DNA of 64,000 nucleotides from Angustibacter sp049994355 (GCF_049994355.1 NZ_CP188257.1:1302001-1366000), one strand, 5' to 3'. Counted from the first letter of the stretch, positions 31,868-41,699 are shown. Translations and numbers: made by a program. The notes: generated by a model not told the origin, from the sequence alone.

Positions 31868-34228
31868 ATGGCAAGGATCGGACGGCGGACAGGCGCGGTC
31901 GGCGCCGTGCTCGCCCTCGGTATCGCGATTGGAGGAAGCGCCCTCGCGGCCGGCATGTCCGACGACGATGAGGCGCTGGCGCCCACACGGCACCCCGCCA
32001 ACCGGACCATCGAGCAGAAGGTCGACGCGCTGCTCTCACAGATGACGACCAAAGAGAAGCTGCAGCAGGTGCAGCTGCTCTCCGACGGCCAGATCACCGA
32101 CGCCGACGCCAAGGCAGGCGTTGGCTCGGTCTTCAGCCTCGTCGACCCCGTGAAGATCAACCACTTCCAGCACGTCGCGGTCCAGCAGTCGCGACTGCAC
32201 ATCCCGATTCTCTTCGCCTACGACACCATCCACGGCTATCGCACGATCTTCCCGGCGCCGCTCGGTGCCGCGAGCTCCTTCGACCCGAACGTCGCGCAGG
32301 CCGACGCCGTGGTCGGCGCGAAGGAGTCCGCCATCCAGGGCCTGAAGCAGATCTACAGCCCGATGGTCGACGTCTCCCACGAGCCTCGGTGGGGCCGCAT
32401 CGTCGAGGGTGCGGGCGAGGACCCGTACCTCGGCTCGGTGATGGCTGCTGCCCGGGTCAAGGGCGCCCAGGGCAGCGACTACAGCGCTCGTGACAAGGTC
32501 GTCGCAAGCGTGAAGCACTACGTCGGATACGGCCAGCCCGAGGGTGGCCGTGACTACAACACCACCGACATGTCCGAATCCCGGCTGCGCAACATGTACC
32601 TGCCGCCGTTCAAGGCCGCCATCGACGCCGGAGCCGACACGGTCATGTGCTCCTTCAACGCGATCAACGGGGTTCCCGGGTGTGCCAACAAGTACACCGA
32701 GACCGACATCCTGAAGAACGAGTGGGGCTTCGACGGTTTCATCGAGAGCGACTACACCGCCGTCGCCGAGCTGCGTGCCTGCCCGCCGGTGAAGCCGGAC
32801 AGCGGACCGTGCGGTCACGGCGTCGCCGCCGACGGTCCCGACGCGGGCGCCGCGGCCCTGATGGCCGGCACCGACTCGGAGATGGTCAGTACCAACCTGC
32901 GCGACTACGGTCAGCAGCTTCTCAACCAGCACCGCATCACCATGTCGCGCCTGGACGACGCGGTGCGGCGGATCCTGCGCGTGAAGTATCGCGCCGGGCT
33001 GTTCGACCACCCGTACGTCGACGTCAGCAGGGCCAGCGACCCGGCAAGCTACGGCAAGCCGGCCGACCTGGCGAAGAGTCGATGGGCCGCGAGTCGATCG
33101 ATGGTGCTGCTCAAGAACTCCGGCACGCCGCTGCCGCTGGACCCCAGCAAGTCGACGGCGCTGATCGGCCCGTTCGCCGAGACGGTCGACGAGGTGCTCG
33201 GTCCGTGGTCGGGACGCGGGTCTGACGAGCTGGCTCCGAAGTTCGTCAGCCTCTTCGACGGGCTGAAGGCCGCCAGCTCGGCCCCGGTCACCTACACCGC
33301 GGCGTGCAACCTGGCGCACAACTTCGACCCGCCGAACAACGCCGTCCCGCCGATTACCGCCGACGACGAGGTGTGCGCCGGCCCGGGTACTGACGGAACC
33401 ACGATCCAGGACGCCGTCAGCGCGGCCAACCATTCCCAGCAGGTTGTGCTCGCCCTCGGCGAGAACGGCTTCATGAGCGGAGAGTCCAACAGCCGCAGCC
33501 AGCTCGACCTCCCGGGCCACCAGGAGGATCTGCTCAACGCGGTCGCAGCCACCGGCAAGCCCGTGGTCGTGGTGCTGTTCAACGGCCACCCGCTCGACTT
33601 GACCGCCGTCCAGGACAAGGCGGCGGCGATCCTCGAGGCCTGGTTCCCGGGCACCGAGGGCGGCAACGCGGTCGCCGACGTGCTCTACGGCAAGGTCAAC
33701 CCGGGTGGCAAGCTCCCGGTCTCGTTCCCGCGTGGCGTGGGCACGGTGCCCTACTACTACAACCACGAGCCGAGCGGGCGTCCGTGCGACCCGACCTTCA
33801 AGTGGAACTCGCGCTACCGCGACCTACCCACCTGCCAACCGCTCTACGCGTTCGGCGAGGGCCTCAGCTACACGTCCTTCGACGTCTCGAACCTGAGCCT
33901 GAGCCGCTCGAGCGTCGGCCGCAACGGCAAGCTCACGGTCTCGATGGACGTGAAGAACGCGGGCCGCCGCAAGGGCGACGACGTCGTGCAGCTGTACATC
34001 CACGACCCCGTCGCGAGCATCTCTCAACCGGTCCGCCGGCTGCGGGGCTTCCAGCGCGTGACGCTAGCGGCCGGGGCGTCGACGACGGTGACGTTCACCC
34101 TCGACAAGAGCGACTTCGGCTTCTACGACAACCAAGGCAAGTACGTCGTGGAGCCGGGGACGATCGAGGTGTACGGCGGAGACTCGTCCGCTGCCACCAT
34201 GGAGAAGTCGTTCACCGTCACCCAGTGA
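31868..34228 (+). CDS. Secreted GH3 family beta-glycosidase
   Basis: A 786-residue extracellular glycoside hydrolase, probably a beta-glucosidase or related exo-enzyme. A signal peptide (AVLALGIAIGGSALA) precedes a GH3 barrel with the conserved KHYVGYG segment and catalytic Asp in GFIESDY, a second alpha/beta sandwich domain (SMVLLKNSGTPLPLD; NGHPLDL), and a C-terminal fibronectin type III-like domain (about 690-780). The ATG at 31868 is chosen because ggagg lies eight bases before it and the signal peptide follows; the longer upstream frame lacks both. The insert between barrel motifs has Cys pairs that may form disulfides. Confidence 0.93.
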   Translation: MARIGRRTGAVGAVLALGIAIGGSALAAGMSDDDEALAPTRHPANRTIEQKVDALLSQMTTKEKLQQVQLLSDGQITDADAKAGVGSVFSLVDPVKINHFQHVAVQQSRLHIPILFAYDTIHGYRTIFPAPLGAASSFDPNVAQADAVVGAKESAIQGLKQIYSPMVDVSHEPRWGRIVEGAGEDPYLGSVMAAARVKGAQGSDYSARDKVVASVKHYVGYGQPEGGRDYNTTDMSESRLRNMYLPPFKAAIDAGADTVMCSFNAINGVPGCANKYTETDILKNEWGFDGFIESDYTAVAELRACPPVKPDSGPCGHGVAADGPDAGAAALMAGTDSEMVSTNLRDYGQQLLNQHRITMSRLDDAVRRILRVKYRAGLFDHPYVDVSRASDPASYGKPADLAKSRWAASRSMVLLKNSGTPLPLDPSKSTALIGPFAETVDEVLGPWSGRGSDELAPKFVSLFDGLKAASSAPVTYTAACNLAHNFDPPNNAVPPITADDEVCAGPGTDGTTIQDAVSAANHSQQVVLALGENGFMSGESNSRSQLDLPGHQEDLLNAVAATGKPVVVVLFNGHPLDLTAVQDKAAAILEAWFPGTEGGNAVADVLYGKVNPGGKLPVSFPRGVGTVPYYYNHEPSGRPCDPTFKWNSRYRDLPTCQPLYAFGEGLSYTSFDVSNLSLSRSSVGRNGKLTVSMDVKNAGRRKGDDVVQLYIHDPVASISQPVRRLRGFQRVTLAAGASTTVTFTLDKSDFGFYDNQGKYVVEPGTIEVYGGDSSAATMEKSFTVTQ

Positions 34229-34257
34229 TGACGATGCAGTGACCGCTGCGCCAGGAC

Positions 34258-34291
34258 CGCCGCAGCCCTCGTGTGGGTGGGGGCTGCGGCG
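34258..34291. terminator. Terminator hairpin between GH3 and the HtrA-like gene
   Basis: Perfect 11-base inverted repeat (cgccgcagccc / gggctgcggcg) with a 12-base loop, between two convergent genes. Confidence 0.8.
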
Positions 34292-34299
34292 AGCTGCAC

Positions 34300-35244
34300 C
34301 TATTCGGGCAGCTCGCCGGGCAGGGCGACAACGTCAACAAGCGCGCCGTTGCGCAATACGGTGATCTCCAGCCGCCGGCCCACCGCATCGCCGAGCAGTC
34401 GTCGCTGCAGTGACTGAGCGTCACCAAGCGCGACGCCGTCCATCGCCAGGACGAGATCCCCGGCTCGAATGCCGCTCCTAGCAGCAGGACCGCCCTCCAC
34501 CACTTCAACAACGCGGAGAGCCTGACGCTGTCCGAATCGCTCGGCCTGGACGGGCGTCAGCGGTGCGGGTGCGCTGACCAGGCCAAGGTAGGCACGTCGC
34601 ACACGGCCGTCGTGCATCAGGGCGTAGATGATCTGGTGCGTGGTGCGGTTGATGGGAACCGCCAGCCCGAGCCCGACCCCGGCGACGGCCGTGTTGATCC
34701 CGACGACGCGGCCGTGGCTGTCAGCCAACGCGCCCCCCGAGTTGCCGGGGTTGAGAGCGGCATCGGTCTGGATCACGTCTTCGATCAGGCGGGCGGCGGT
34801 CCGCGTGCGCGCGGGCATGCTGCGCCCGAGGCCGCTGACCACGCCCGCCGTCACCGTGCCCGACAGCCCCAACGGGTTTCCGACGGCCACCACCAGCGAT
34901 CCGACGAGCAACGAGTCCGCGTTGCCGTACTCGGGCGGGGACGGTATCTCGCGGTCGGCTCGGATGATGGCGAGGTCCGACAGCGGATCCCGACCGAGCA
35001 CGCGGAACTGGGCCGTAGTGCCATCGCTGAACTCGGCCTTGCCGCCGTCGGCGTCGCCGACGACGTGGGCGTTGGTGATCAGGTGCGACTCCGCCGTCAG
35101 GACGACACCAGATCCCGCGGACTCGCCCCGACCCGACCGCATCCGGAGCGCCGCGACCCGTGGCGTCAGGTTCGCAGCGACGGAAGTGACGATCGAGGAA
35201 TAGGCGTCAAGCGCCCCGTCCTCCGGGGCCGGGTCCGTACTCAC
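34300..35244 (-). CDS. Trypsin-like S1C serine protease with PDZ domain (HtrA-like)
   Basis: About 314 residues from a GTG at 35244. Catalytic residues are His in ITNAHVV, Asp in LSDLAII and Ser in NPGNSGGAL; a C-terminal PDZ domain follows (GIRAGDLVLAMDGVALGD). No signal peptide or membrane anchor is visible, unlike most HtrA proteins, so it may be cytosolic. The start is uncertain: no strong ribosome site precedes 35244, and the frame is open to 35448. Confidence 0.85.
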   Translation of the reverse strand: MSTDPAPEDGALDAYSSIVTSVAANLTPRVAALRMRSGRGESAGSGVVLTAESHLITNAHVVGDADGGKAEFSDGTTAQFRVLGRDPLSDLAIIRADREIPSPPEYGNADSLLVGSLVVAVGNPLGLSGTVTAGVVSGLGRSMPARTRTAARLIEDVIQTDAALNPGNSGGALADSHGRVVGINTAVAGVGLGLAVPINRTTHQIIYALMHDGRVRRAYLGLVSAPAPLTPVQAERFGQRQALRVVEVVEGGPAARSGIRAGDLVLAMDGVALGDAQSLQRRLLGDAVGRRLEITVLRNGALVDVVALPGELPE

Positions 35245-35365
35245 ACAGGTGGGAACGAAATACCGAGGCGTGAGGATTCCGCTGTTCTCGGTCAGCGAAC
35301 GACGCCCCTGGGCGTGGGTCGGCGGCCGACGGTGCCGCCACACTCGCCGCTCTTCGCGAGTGCCG

Positions 35366-35965
35366 TCACGATCGAGCCCTTCTTGTTGGCAATCGCCACA
35401 CGCGACGCAGCACCTTGTACGTGGTCGTCCGGCTCTCGGCCCCCTCACCGGGAACAGGGGGACGCGATGCTGCGGTGGCCCTGCTCGCGGTGGCGATGGG
35501 GATGCAGCGCCAGTCGGTCCGGCTGCGTAGGCTCCGCGCCAGGGTGGGGATCATCACTGTCGCAGCGACGAGGTGTAGCCCGATCAGGGCGATCGTGGTG
35601 GCGGTGTTCGCCCCGGAGAGTAGGGGCGCGGCCAGCGAGATCGCGGTCAGCGCCACTGCCGCCCAGACGAAGCTCTCGGCGGGGCGAGCGCTCCACCGAA
35701 GGAGTGCGACGGCAATGACGACACCCACCACCGAGAAGAGGCCGGTTACCACGGCGAAGCCGGGCAACGGGATCGTCTCGCCACCTTCGGGGACCTCGAA
35801 GTCGACGCCAACGGCCTGGGCAAGTGCAGCGGTGAGGGTGGTGGCCGCCATCGCTGCGAGGGTGGCAAGGGAGCCGGTGACGAGGAGCCTGCGGGTTCGG
35901 TGGGAGTGGCTGGTCTGGGCCGACGCCGGGCCTGCGTCGACCCCGGTGTCGTTCACGCTGTTCAT
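35366..35965 (-). CDS. DUF6069-like four-helix membrane protein
   Basis: A 199-residue protein with four hydrophobic helices between residues 28 and 140, a GxxIPLPGFAVVTG motif after the first, and a basic tail. The pattern matches a small actinobacterial membrane family (DUF6069) of unknown function. A ggagg site precedes the ATG. It follows the broken sigma factor gene on the same strand by 71 bases. Confidence 0.65.
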   Translation of the reverse strand: MNSVNDTGVDAGPASAQTSHSHRTRRLLVTGSLATLAAMAATTLTAALAQAVGVDFEVPEGGETIPLPGFAVVTGLFSVVGVVIAVALLRWSARPAESFVWAAVALTAISLAAPLLSGANTATTIALIGLHLVAATVMIPTLARSLRSRTDWRCIPIATASRATAASRPPVPGEGAESRTTTYKVLRRVWRLPTRRARS

Positions 35966-36036
35966 GTCGCTCCTCCATCGTTGGGAAGCCAGGAGAACGG
36001 GGATGAGTTGACTGGCGGACTACGTCACGGCCTGGA

Positions 36037-37036
36037 CTACTCGGTGCCGTCCGCGGGCAGGCGCTGCGGGAGGCCGAGCCGCGGGAACTGGTCGGCGTGG
36101 AACGTGATGATCTCGGTGATCGCCCCGCCTGTGACGCGCAGGACGTCGATCGTCAGCGGCAGGTAGGCGCGCTCCCGCTCCCGCCACTGGTAGAACGCGG
36201 CGGCGGGCTGCCGGTTCACGAAGGTGGGGACGGCGCGCAGGTTCTTCATGTCCTCGAAGCCGCTCTCGACCCAGTCCTTCACGACCGTGTCGCGGCCGAC
36301 GTACAGGCCCGGCGTGGGCGGCCGCGATGCTGCGGACGTCGTCGCGCAGCATCGCGGCCAGTCCGTCGATGTCGGTGGCCACGGCGGCGTCGATGTAGCG
36401 GCGCACCAGCTGGCGCGTCCCGACGTCCTCCTGGCCGCCGGTCCAGTCCTGCCGTTCGGCGGGCAGGTGCGCCCGCATGCCGGCCCGGGCCCGCTGCAGC
36501 GCGCTGTTCACCGAGTTGACGGAGTCCCCGAGGAGCTCCGCGACGTCCTTGGCCGGCCAGCCGAGCACGTCCCGCAGGATCAGCACGGCCCGTGGGCGCG
36601 GCGCGAGGTGCTGGACGGCGACCAGGTAGGCCAGTTCGATCGTCTCCCGCGCGAGGGCGACGGCCTCCGGCTCGTCCGCGTCGCCCGCGGCCAGCTCGTC
36701 GAGCAGCCGGTCCGGGTAGGGCTGCAGCCACAGCACCTCGCCGCCGGCCGCGGGCTCGGGGCGGCGCTTGGCGAGCAGGTCCAGGCAGGCGTTGGTGGCG
36801 ATCCGATACAGCCAGGCCCGGAACGTGGAGCGCCCCTGGAAGGTCTCTCGCCGCCGCCAGGCACGCAGGAACGTCTCCTGCACGGTGTCCTCGGCGTCCT
36901 CGAACGACCCGAGCATCCGGTAGCAGTGCACGTGCAGCTCCCGCCGGTGCCGCTGCGCCAGCCGCGAGAACGCCGGCTCGTCGACCACGCCCAGATCGCT
37001 CACGCCCAGCTCCTCCAGCCGCGTTTCCGCAGTCAT
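36037..37036 (-). pseudogene. ECF sigma factor with SnoaL-like C-terminal domain, frameshifted
   Basis: From the ATG at 37036 (aagga upstream) the frame encodes sigma region 2 (HVHCYRMLGSFEDAEDTVQETFLRAW), region 4 (VLILRDVLGWPAKDVAELL) and the start of the SnoaL-like domain up to LRDDVRSIA. Then the reading moves to another frame, where LYVGRDTVVKDWVESGF continues to a stop at 36037. Removing one base near 36320 would give SIAPPTPGLYVGRD, the expected family sequence, and a protein of about 332 residues. The intact relative at 46966 supports this. It may be a true mutation or a base-calling error; if true the sigma regions could still be made without the C-terminal domain. Confidence 0.85.
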
Positions 37037-37107
37037 CACGTCATCCTTCCGCGTCGTCGTGTCCCGTCGTACGTGTGACGGGTACGGGCGCGACAACTCA
37101 TCACCGC

Positions 37108-38070
37108 TCAGGATGGAAGGACTACCACCTTGCCTAGGGCGAGTCCCTCGCCGACGTGCGCCAGCGCCGCCGGCACCTGGTCGAGCGAAAACGTGCGATC
37201 CACGGAGATCTTCACGGTCCCGCTGGCGCACAGGTCACTAAGTGGCGTGAAGTGGTCCGGGCCCTCCTTCACGGCGAGCACCCCGATGGAGCGGCCGCTG
37301 GCCACGCCGAGCAACGCGCCAACAGTGAGTACTCGCAGCATCGTGCCGACCGAACCGCCCACACAGCGATACCGTCCGCGGCGGGCCAGCGCGCGCCGGT
37401 AGGCGTAGACCGACCGGTGCGCGACCAGGTCCAGGACCAGGTCGTAGCGCTGGGGAGTTCGCGTGAAGTCGTCCCTGGTGTAGTCGAGCACCTGGTCTGC
37501 CCCAAGAGAGAGCATGAAGTCCAGCTTCCCGGCGTTGTCGACCCCGGTGACATGGGCGCCGGCTTGCTTCGCAAGCTGGATGGCGAATGCCCCGGAGCCG
37601 CCGCCGGCGCCGTTGATTAGCACGTGGTCACCTGCTTTGGCCCACCGTGATCCCTGCAGTGCGATCGCGCCCGCCTGCGGAATCGACGAAGCCTCCGCGA
37701 ACGACAGCTCGGACGGCTTGAGCGCCAGCGCCGACTCCGGGACCACGGCATACTCCGCGAAGCCGCCTTTGATGGCGAGGTTGTCGCCGTACACCTCGTC
37801 GCCGACTCGGAACCGGGTCACTCCGTTCCCGACGTCGTCGACCACGCCGGCGATGTCCGACCCGAGCGTCCGACGCGCGGGCGACCGCAGGCCACCGATC
37901 CGCGCGTATGCCGGGGACCCGCGCAGGCACTCCCAGTCGCTGAGGTTCACCGAGGTCGCCGCGACCCTGATCAGCACCTGACCCGCCGCGGGGGATGGCG
38001 TCGGCACGTCCTCGACCCGTAGCACTTCGGGGCCGCCGTACCGGTCGTAGACAACTGCCTTCACGCGCAC
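37108..38070 (-). CDS. NAD(P)-dependent quinone oxidoreductase-like (medium-chain)
   Basis: A 320-residue zinc-free medium-chain reductase. N-terminal AVVYDRYGGPEVLRVEDVPTP, the nucleotide-binding INGAGGGSGAFAIQLAK, and the C-terminal ALAHVGEGLALGKVVV are typical of zeta-crystallin/quinone oxidoreductase proteins. Substrate not known. It lies 71 bases upstream of the broken sigma gene on the same strand. Confidence 0.88.
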   Translation of the reverse strand: MRVKAVVYDRYGGPEVLRVEDVPTPSPAAGQVLIRVAATSVNLSDWECLRGSPAYARIGGLRSPARRTLGSDIAGVVDDVGNGVTRFRVGDEVYGDNLAIKGGFAEYAVVPESALALKPSELSFAEASSIPQAGAIALQGSRWAKAGDHVLINGAGGGSGAFAIQLAKQAGAHVTGVDNAGKLDFMLSLGADQVLDYTRDDFTRTPQRYDLVLDLVAHRSVYAYRRALARRGRYRCVGGSVGTMLRVLTVGALLGVASGRSIGVLAVKEGPDHFTPLSDLCASGTVKISVDRTFSLDQVPAALAHVGEGLALGKVVVLPS

Positions 38071-38125
38071 CCCACTTCACCGCTGGTCGATTTCGCAACG
38101 TAGCAGTGACTACTACCGTCGTCCC

Positions 38126-38560
38126 ATGAGTGCGACGAGCGAGCCTGTGCCTTTCGAGGTCTTCGAACCCGGGGTGTACTTGCACGGCACGAAGGCGGAC
38201 GTTGCCGTTGGCGAGATGCTGGTGCCAGGCCGCGAGTCGAACTTCGAGAGCGGTCGGGTGATGAACTACATCTACGTCACGCAAACCCTCGACGCCGCGG
38301 TCTGGGGCGCCGAGCTCGCCGCGGGTGAGGGTCGCGGGCGGGTCTACATCGTCGAGCCGACGGGAGAGCTCGAGGACGACCCCAACGTCACTGACAAGCG
38401 GTTCCCTGGCAATCCCACGCAGTCGTTCCGCAGTCGCCAGCCGGTGCGCGTCGTGGCAGAGCTGGTCGACTGGGTCGGTCACTCGCCAGAGAAGCTTCAG
38501 GCCATGCGCGACGGTCTCGATGCGTTGAAGCGGCAGGGCAGGGCTGCGATCGAGGACTGA
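38126..38560 (+). CDS. arr: NAD-dependent rifampin ADP-ribosyltransferase
   Basis: A 144-residue enzyme that inactivates rifamycins by ADP-ribosylation. The family pattern is complete: YLHGTKADVAVGEMLVPG with the NAD-binding His, then SNFESGRVMNYIYVTQTLDAAVWGAELA and VYIVEPTGELEDDPNVTDKRFPGNPT, and the usual length. It is chromosomal and alone, with no integron or transposon signature, as in many environmental actinobacteria. A low-level intrinsic rifamycin resistance is expected if expressed. Confidence 0.95.
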   Translation: MSATSEPVPFEVFEPGVYLHGTKADVAVGEMLVPGRESNFESGRVMNYIYVTQTLDAAVWGAELAAGEGRGRVYIVEPTGELEDDPNVTDKRFPGNPTQSFRSRQPVRVVAELVDWVGHSPEKLQAMRDGLDALKRQGRAAIED

Positions 38561-38600
38561 GCCGGCAGGTGCTGGCTTGTGATCTCTGCGAGGGCATTGG

Positions 38601-39359
38601 CTACAGCTGGATCCCGCGGGTGAGCGCGCCATCGACGACGAGGTTGGTGCCGCTGATCCGGCGGGACACGGGACTCGCGAGGAAGACGACCGGCCCGGCG
38701 ATCTCTTCCGGGGTTCCCATGTGACCAGTCGGGTTGAGTCCGACGGCCATCTCGTACAGCTCGGGGTTGCCGGTCTCGATGCTCTGCCAGACGCCACCCT
38801 CGAAATAGGTGTTGCCCGGCGAGACGGTGTTGGCGCGGATGCCCTTCTCGGCCAGCTGCATCGCCAGACCGTTGATGTAGCCGATGATGGCTGTCTTCGC
38901 GGTGCCGTACGGCCCTGAGGCGAAGTCCGACTCACGTCCGGACACGCTGGAGATGGCGATGATCGCGGCGGAGCTGCTGCGCTCGAGGTGCGGCATCGCG
39001 GCGCGGACCAACCGGACGGTGTGCATCAGGTCGACATTCAGGCTGGCCTGCCAGTTCTCCTCGGTGTCCGGGATGGCAAGGGCACTGACGTTGGCGACGA
39101 CGACGTCGAGCCCACCGAATGCCTGCGCAGAGTCCTCGACCCAGGTGGTCAGGGCGTCCTCGTCACCCACGTCGACCACGCTCCCGGTGACGCTGCCGAC
39201 ATCTTTCAGGGCGTCCCGCGTCGCCGCTACCTCGTCGGCGCTGCGCGCGCAGAAGCCGACGGTGGCCCCCTCGTCGAGGAACGCCTCGACGATGGCTCTG
39301 CCGATCCCCCGGGTGCCACCGGTGACGAGGACGCGAGTGCCGTTGAGCTGCAGATCCAT
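38601..39359 (-). CDS. Short-chain dehydrogenase/reductase (FabG-like)
   Basis: A 252-residue classical SDR. Cofactor motif TGGTRGIGRA; NVSALA in the NNAG position; catalytic Ser in AISSVSG and Tyr-x-x-x-Lys in GPYGTAKTA. Probably NADPH-dependent; substrate unknown. It is the last of three same-strand genes (with the acetamidase-like and lactate dehydrogenase-like genes) that may form a small catabolic unit. Confidence 0.9.
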   Translation of the reverse strand: MDLQLNGTRVLVTGGTRGIGRAIVEAFLDEGATVGFCARSADEVAATRDALKDVGSVTGSVVDVGDEDALTTWVEDSAQAFGGLDVVVANVSALAIPDTEENWQASLNVDLMHTVRLVRAAMPHLERSSSAAIIAISSVSGRESDFASGPYGTAKTAIIGYINGLAMQLAEKGIRANTVSPGNTYFEGGVWQSIETGNPELYEMAVGLNPTGHMGTPEEIAGPVVFLASPVSRRISGTNLVVDGALTRGIQL

Positions 39360-39395
39360 GACTGGCCTTTCAGGTGCGGGCCGGAGCTCCGGTGT

Positions 39396-40406
39396 TCAGC
39401 TGGACCCAAGGGACCGGGCCCGGGCTCGGAGCTCGGCGTGGATGCCATCGAAGGCGTCCGCCGGTGGGAGGAGTGCCTTCTGCACCTTCACGACGACGCT
39501 GTAGTTGGCGTCGACGACGTTCGCGATGGGGACCTGGGCGACCTGCGAGCACAGCTGGTAGGCGTCCATCGTGTGCAGCCCGCAGAGCTCCGCCACCCAG
39601 TGCACGACCTCCGCGTTGGCTATCCGCCACGAGTCCTCGAGCGGGCGACTGGAGCCGATCGCCATCCAGTGGGTGTCGTCCTCGATCCGGGGCCAACCCG
39701 GGCCGCGTCCCTTGATCAGATCGATGATCAGCGTGGTCGTCATCGCGCCCTCGACCGCGGTGCCGCAGGCCTCGCCCTCGCCCTGGCGGTAGTGACCGTC
39801 GCCGATCGAGAACAGGGCCCCCTCGACATTGACGCCCAGGAACACCGTCGATCCGGCCCGCATCTGGGGCGTGTCCATGTTGCCGCCGAAGCGGTCGGGA
39901 ACCAGCGACGAACGCACCTCCCCGCCGGACGGCGCGACCCCGACCGTGCCGAGCATCGGCTCTACGGGTAGGTCGATGCGGTGGTCGCTGTGGCGCGCGG
40001 CGAACGAGACGGTGTTGCGGTCACGATCCAGCTCGTAGATCCACGTCGTGTCGGGTAGCGGCTCCTGCAGCGTGACGACCCGGTCCGTGCTGGTCATCCC
40101 GCCGAAGAACGGGATGGCGGCCGAGGCTCCCCAGTCGCGAGCAGGCGTCAAGTCGACCAGATGAAGGACGAGGGTGTCGCCGGGCTCGGCGCCCTCGACG
40201 TAGAAGGGACCGGTCTGCGGGTTGACGAACCGCAGGTCGACCTTGGCGCTGGACAGGTCCTCGACGCTTCGCAGAACCCCGCCGAATGCATCGTCGGACC
40301 AGAGTCGAAGGGCTGTCCCCGGGACGACCCGCCTGACGGGCGCGACCCCGCCGAACGTGTACGCGTACTGGTCACGGGTCGGCGTGTACTCGACGACGTC
40401 CATCAC
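39396..40406 (-). CDS. Acetamidase/formamidase family protein
   Basis: A 336-residue amidohydrolase of the FmdA/AmdA family releasing ammonia from short amides. Recognised by the DTLVLHLVDLTP segment, GGNMDTPQM, the GDGHYRQGEGEACGTAVEGAM signature and the C-terminal ANVVDANYSVVVKVQK. Start ATG at 40406 or the adjacent ATG at 40403. It lies 10 bases downstream of the lactate dehydrogenase-like gene. Confidence 0.9.
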   Translation of the reverse strand: MMDVVEYTPTRDQYAYTFGGVAPVRRVVPGTALRLWSDDAFGGVLRSVEDLSSAKVDLRFVNPQTGPFYVEGAEPGDTLVLHLVDLTPARDWGASAAIPFFGGMTSTDRVVTLQEPLPDTTWIYELDRDRNTVSFAARHSDHRIDLPVEPMLGTVGVAPSGGEVRSSLVPDRFGGNMDTPQMRAGSTVFLGVNVEGALFSIGDGHYRQGEGEACGTAVEGAMTTTLIIDLIKGRGPGWPRIEDDTHWMAIGSSRPLEDSWRIANAEVVHWVAELCGLHTMDAYQLCSQVAQVPIANVVDANYSVVVKVQKALLPPADAFDGIHAELRARARSLGSS

Positions 40407-40416
40407 CGCAACCTAC

Positions 40417-41630
40417 TCAGCCGGTGCGCAGCCGTACATGGGCACGGCGGAGGTCGTCCACCCGCGTCGCGCCAAGCAGGGCCATGGTGCTCGCGACCTC
40501 GCCCTTGAGGATGTCGGCGGCCCTCTGCACGCCGGGTTCACCGCCGGCCATCAGCCCGTAGAGATAGGCCCGGCCAACCAGAGCCGCGCGAGCCCCGAAG
40601 GCCACCGCCGCGACAACGTCGCTGCCGGACAGGATGCCACCGTCGACGTACACCTCAGCCCGATCGCCCACCGCGTCGACGACACCGGGCAGCACCTCCA
40701 GCGGAGTGGGCGCTCGGTCGAGCTGGCGTCCCCCGTGGTTGGACACGACGAGCGCGTCGGCACCGGCATCGACAACCGCGACGGCGTCGGCGATCGTCTG
40801 GATACCTTTGACTACCAACGGCCCTGGCCAGGCCGACCGGATCCACGCCAGGTCGTCGAGAGTCGCGGACGGGTCGAACATCTGCGCGACCAGCTCCGCA
40901 ACCGTGCCCTCGAACCGGTTGAGCGAGGCGAACTCCAGGGGCTCGGTGGTCAGCAGGTCGAACCACCACGCCGGGTGCAGTGCGCCGTCGAGGAGCGTTC
41001 GTGCCGTCAGCGCGGGCGGGATGGTCAGCCCGTTTCGTTCATCGCGCAGACGGCGACCGGGGACGGGTGTGTCGACCGTCAGCACGAGCGCCTCGTACCC
41101 GGCAGCCCGGGCGCGCTCCACCAGGCTGCGGCTGGCCTCCCGGTCGCGCCACAGGTACAGCTGGAACCACAGCCTCGCGTCCGGCACGTCGGCCGCGAGT
41201 CTGTCCACGGAGGTGGTGCCCATGGTGGACAGTGCGTAGGGGATTCCGACGCGTGCCGCCACGCGGGCGACCGCTGGCTCTCCCTGGGTGTGCATCATCC
41301 GGGTGAACCCGGTGGGGGCGAAGACGAGCGGCGCCGTCGATGTCCGCCCGAGGATCGTCGTCGAGGTGTCCACGACGAGACGTCGCGCAGCACCTGGGGG
41401 ACGAACTCGACGCGGGCGTAGGACTCCCGGGAGCGGCGCAAGCTGATCTCGTCCCCCGCGGCCCCGTCCGTGTAGTCGAACACAGTCCGAGGTGCCCGAC
41501 GTCGAGCCAGCACCCGCAGGTCGCGGATCGACGCGGCGCGCGTCAGTCGTCCCTCGGTGCGGGCCATCCCCGGGCGCGGACGGAGCAGGGGCGTCAGCTG
41601 CGACCATCGCGGCCAGCTTCGGTCGGTCAT
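40417..41630 (-). pseudogene. lldD2: FMN-dependent L-lactate dehydrogenase (LldD2-like), frameshifted
   Basis: The main frame holds nearly the whole FMN alpha-hydroxy-acid dehydrogenase: FAPTGFTRMMHTQGE, WFQLYLWRDRE, VKGIQT, the catalytic SNHGGRQLD and GRAYLYGLMAGG. The N-terminus lies in another frame from the ATG at 41630 (RTVFDYTDGAAGDEISLRR, FVPQVLRDV). Adding one base near 41375 would join RDVS to VVDTSTTILG, giving about 404 residues, close to mycobacterial LldD2. As it stands, translation from the normal start ends after about 110 residues. True mutation or base-calling error cannot be told apart. Confidence 0.88.
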
Positions 41631-41699
41631 CTTCGTGTTGTACACCTGCACCCGTCGGCCGCGTAGGCGCAGGAAGCTCGCCGGCGGCACACTCACAGC

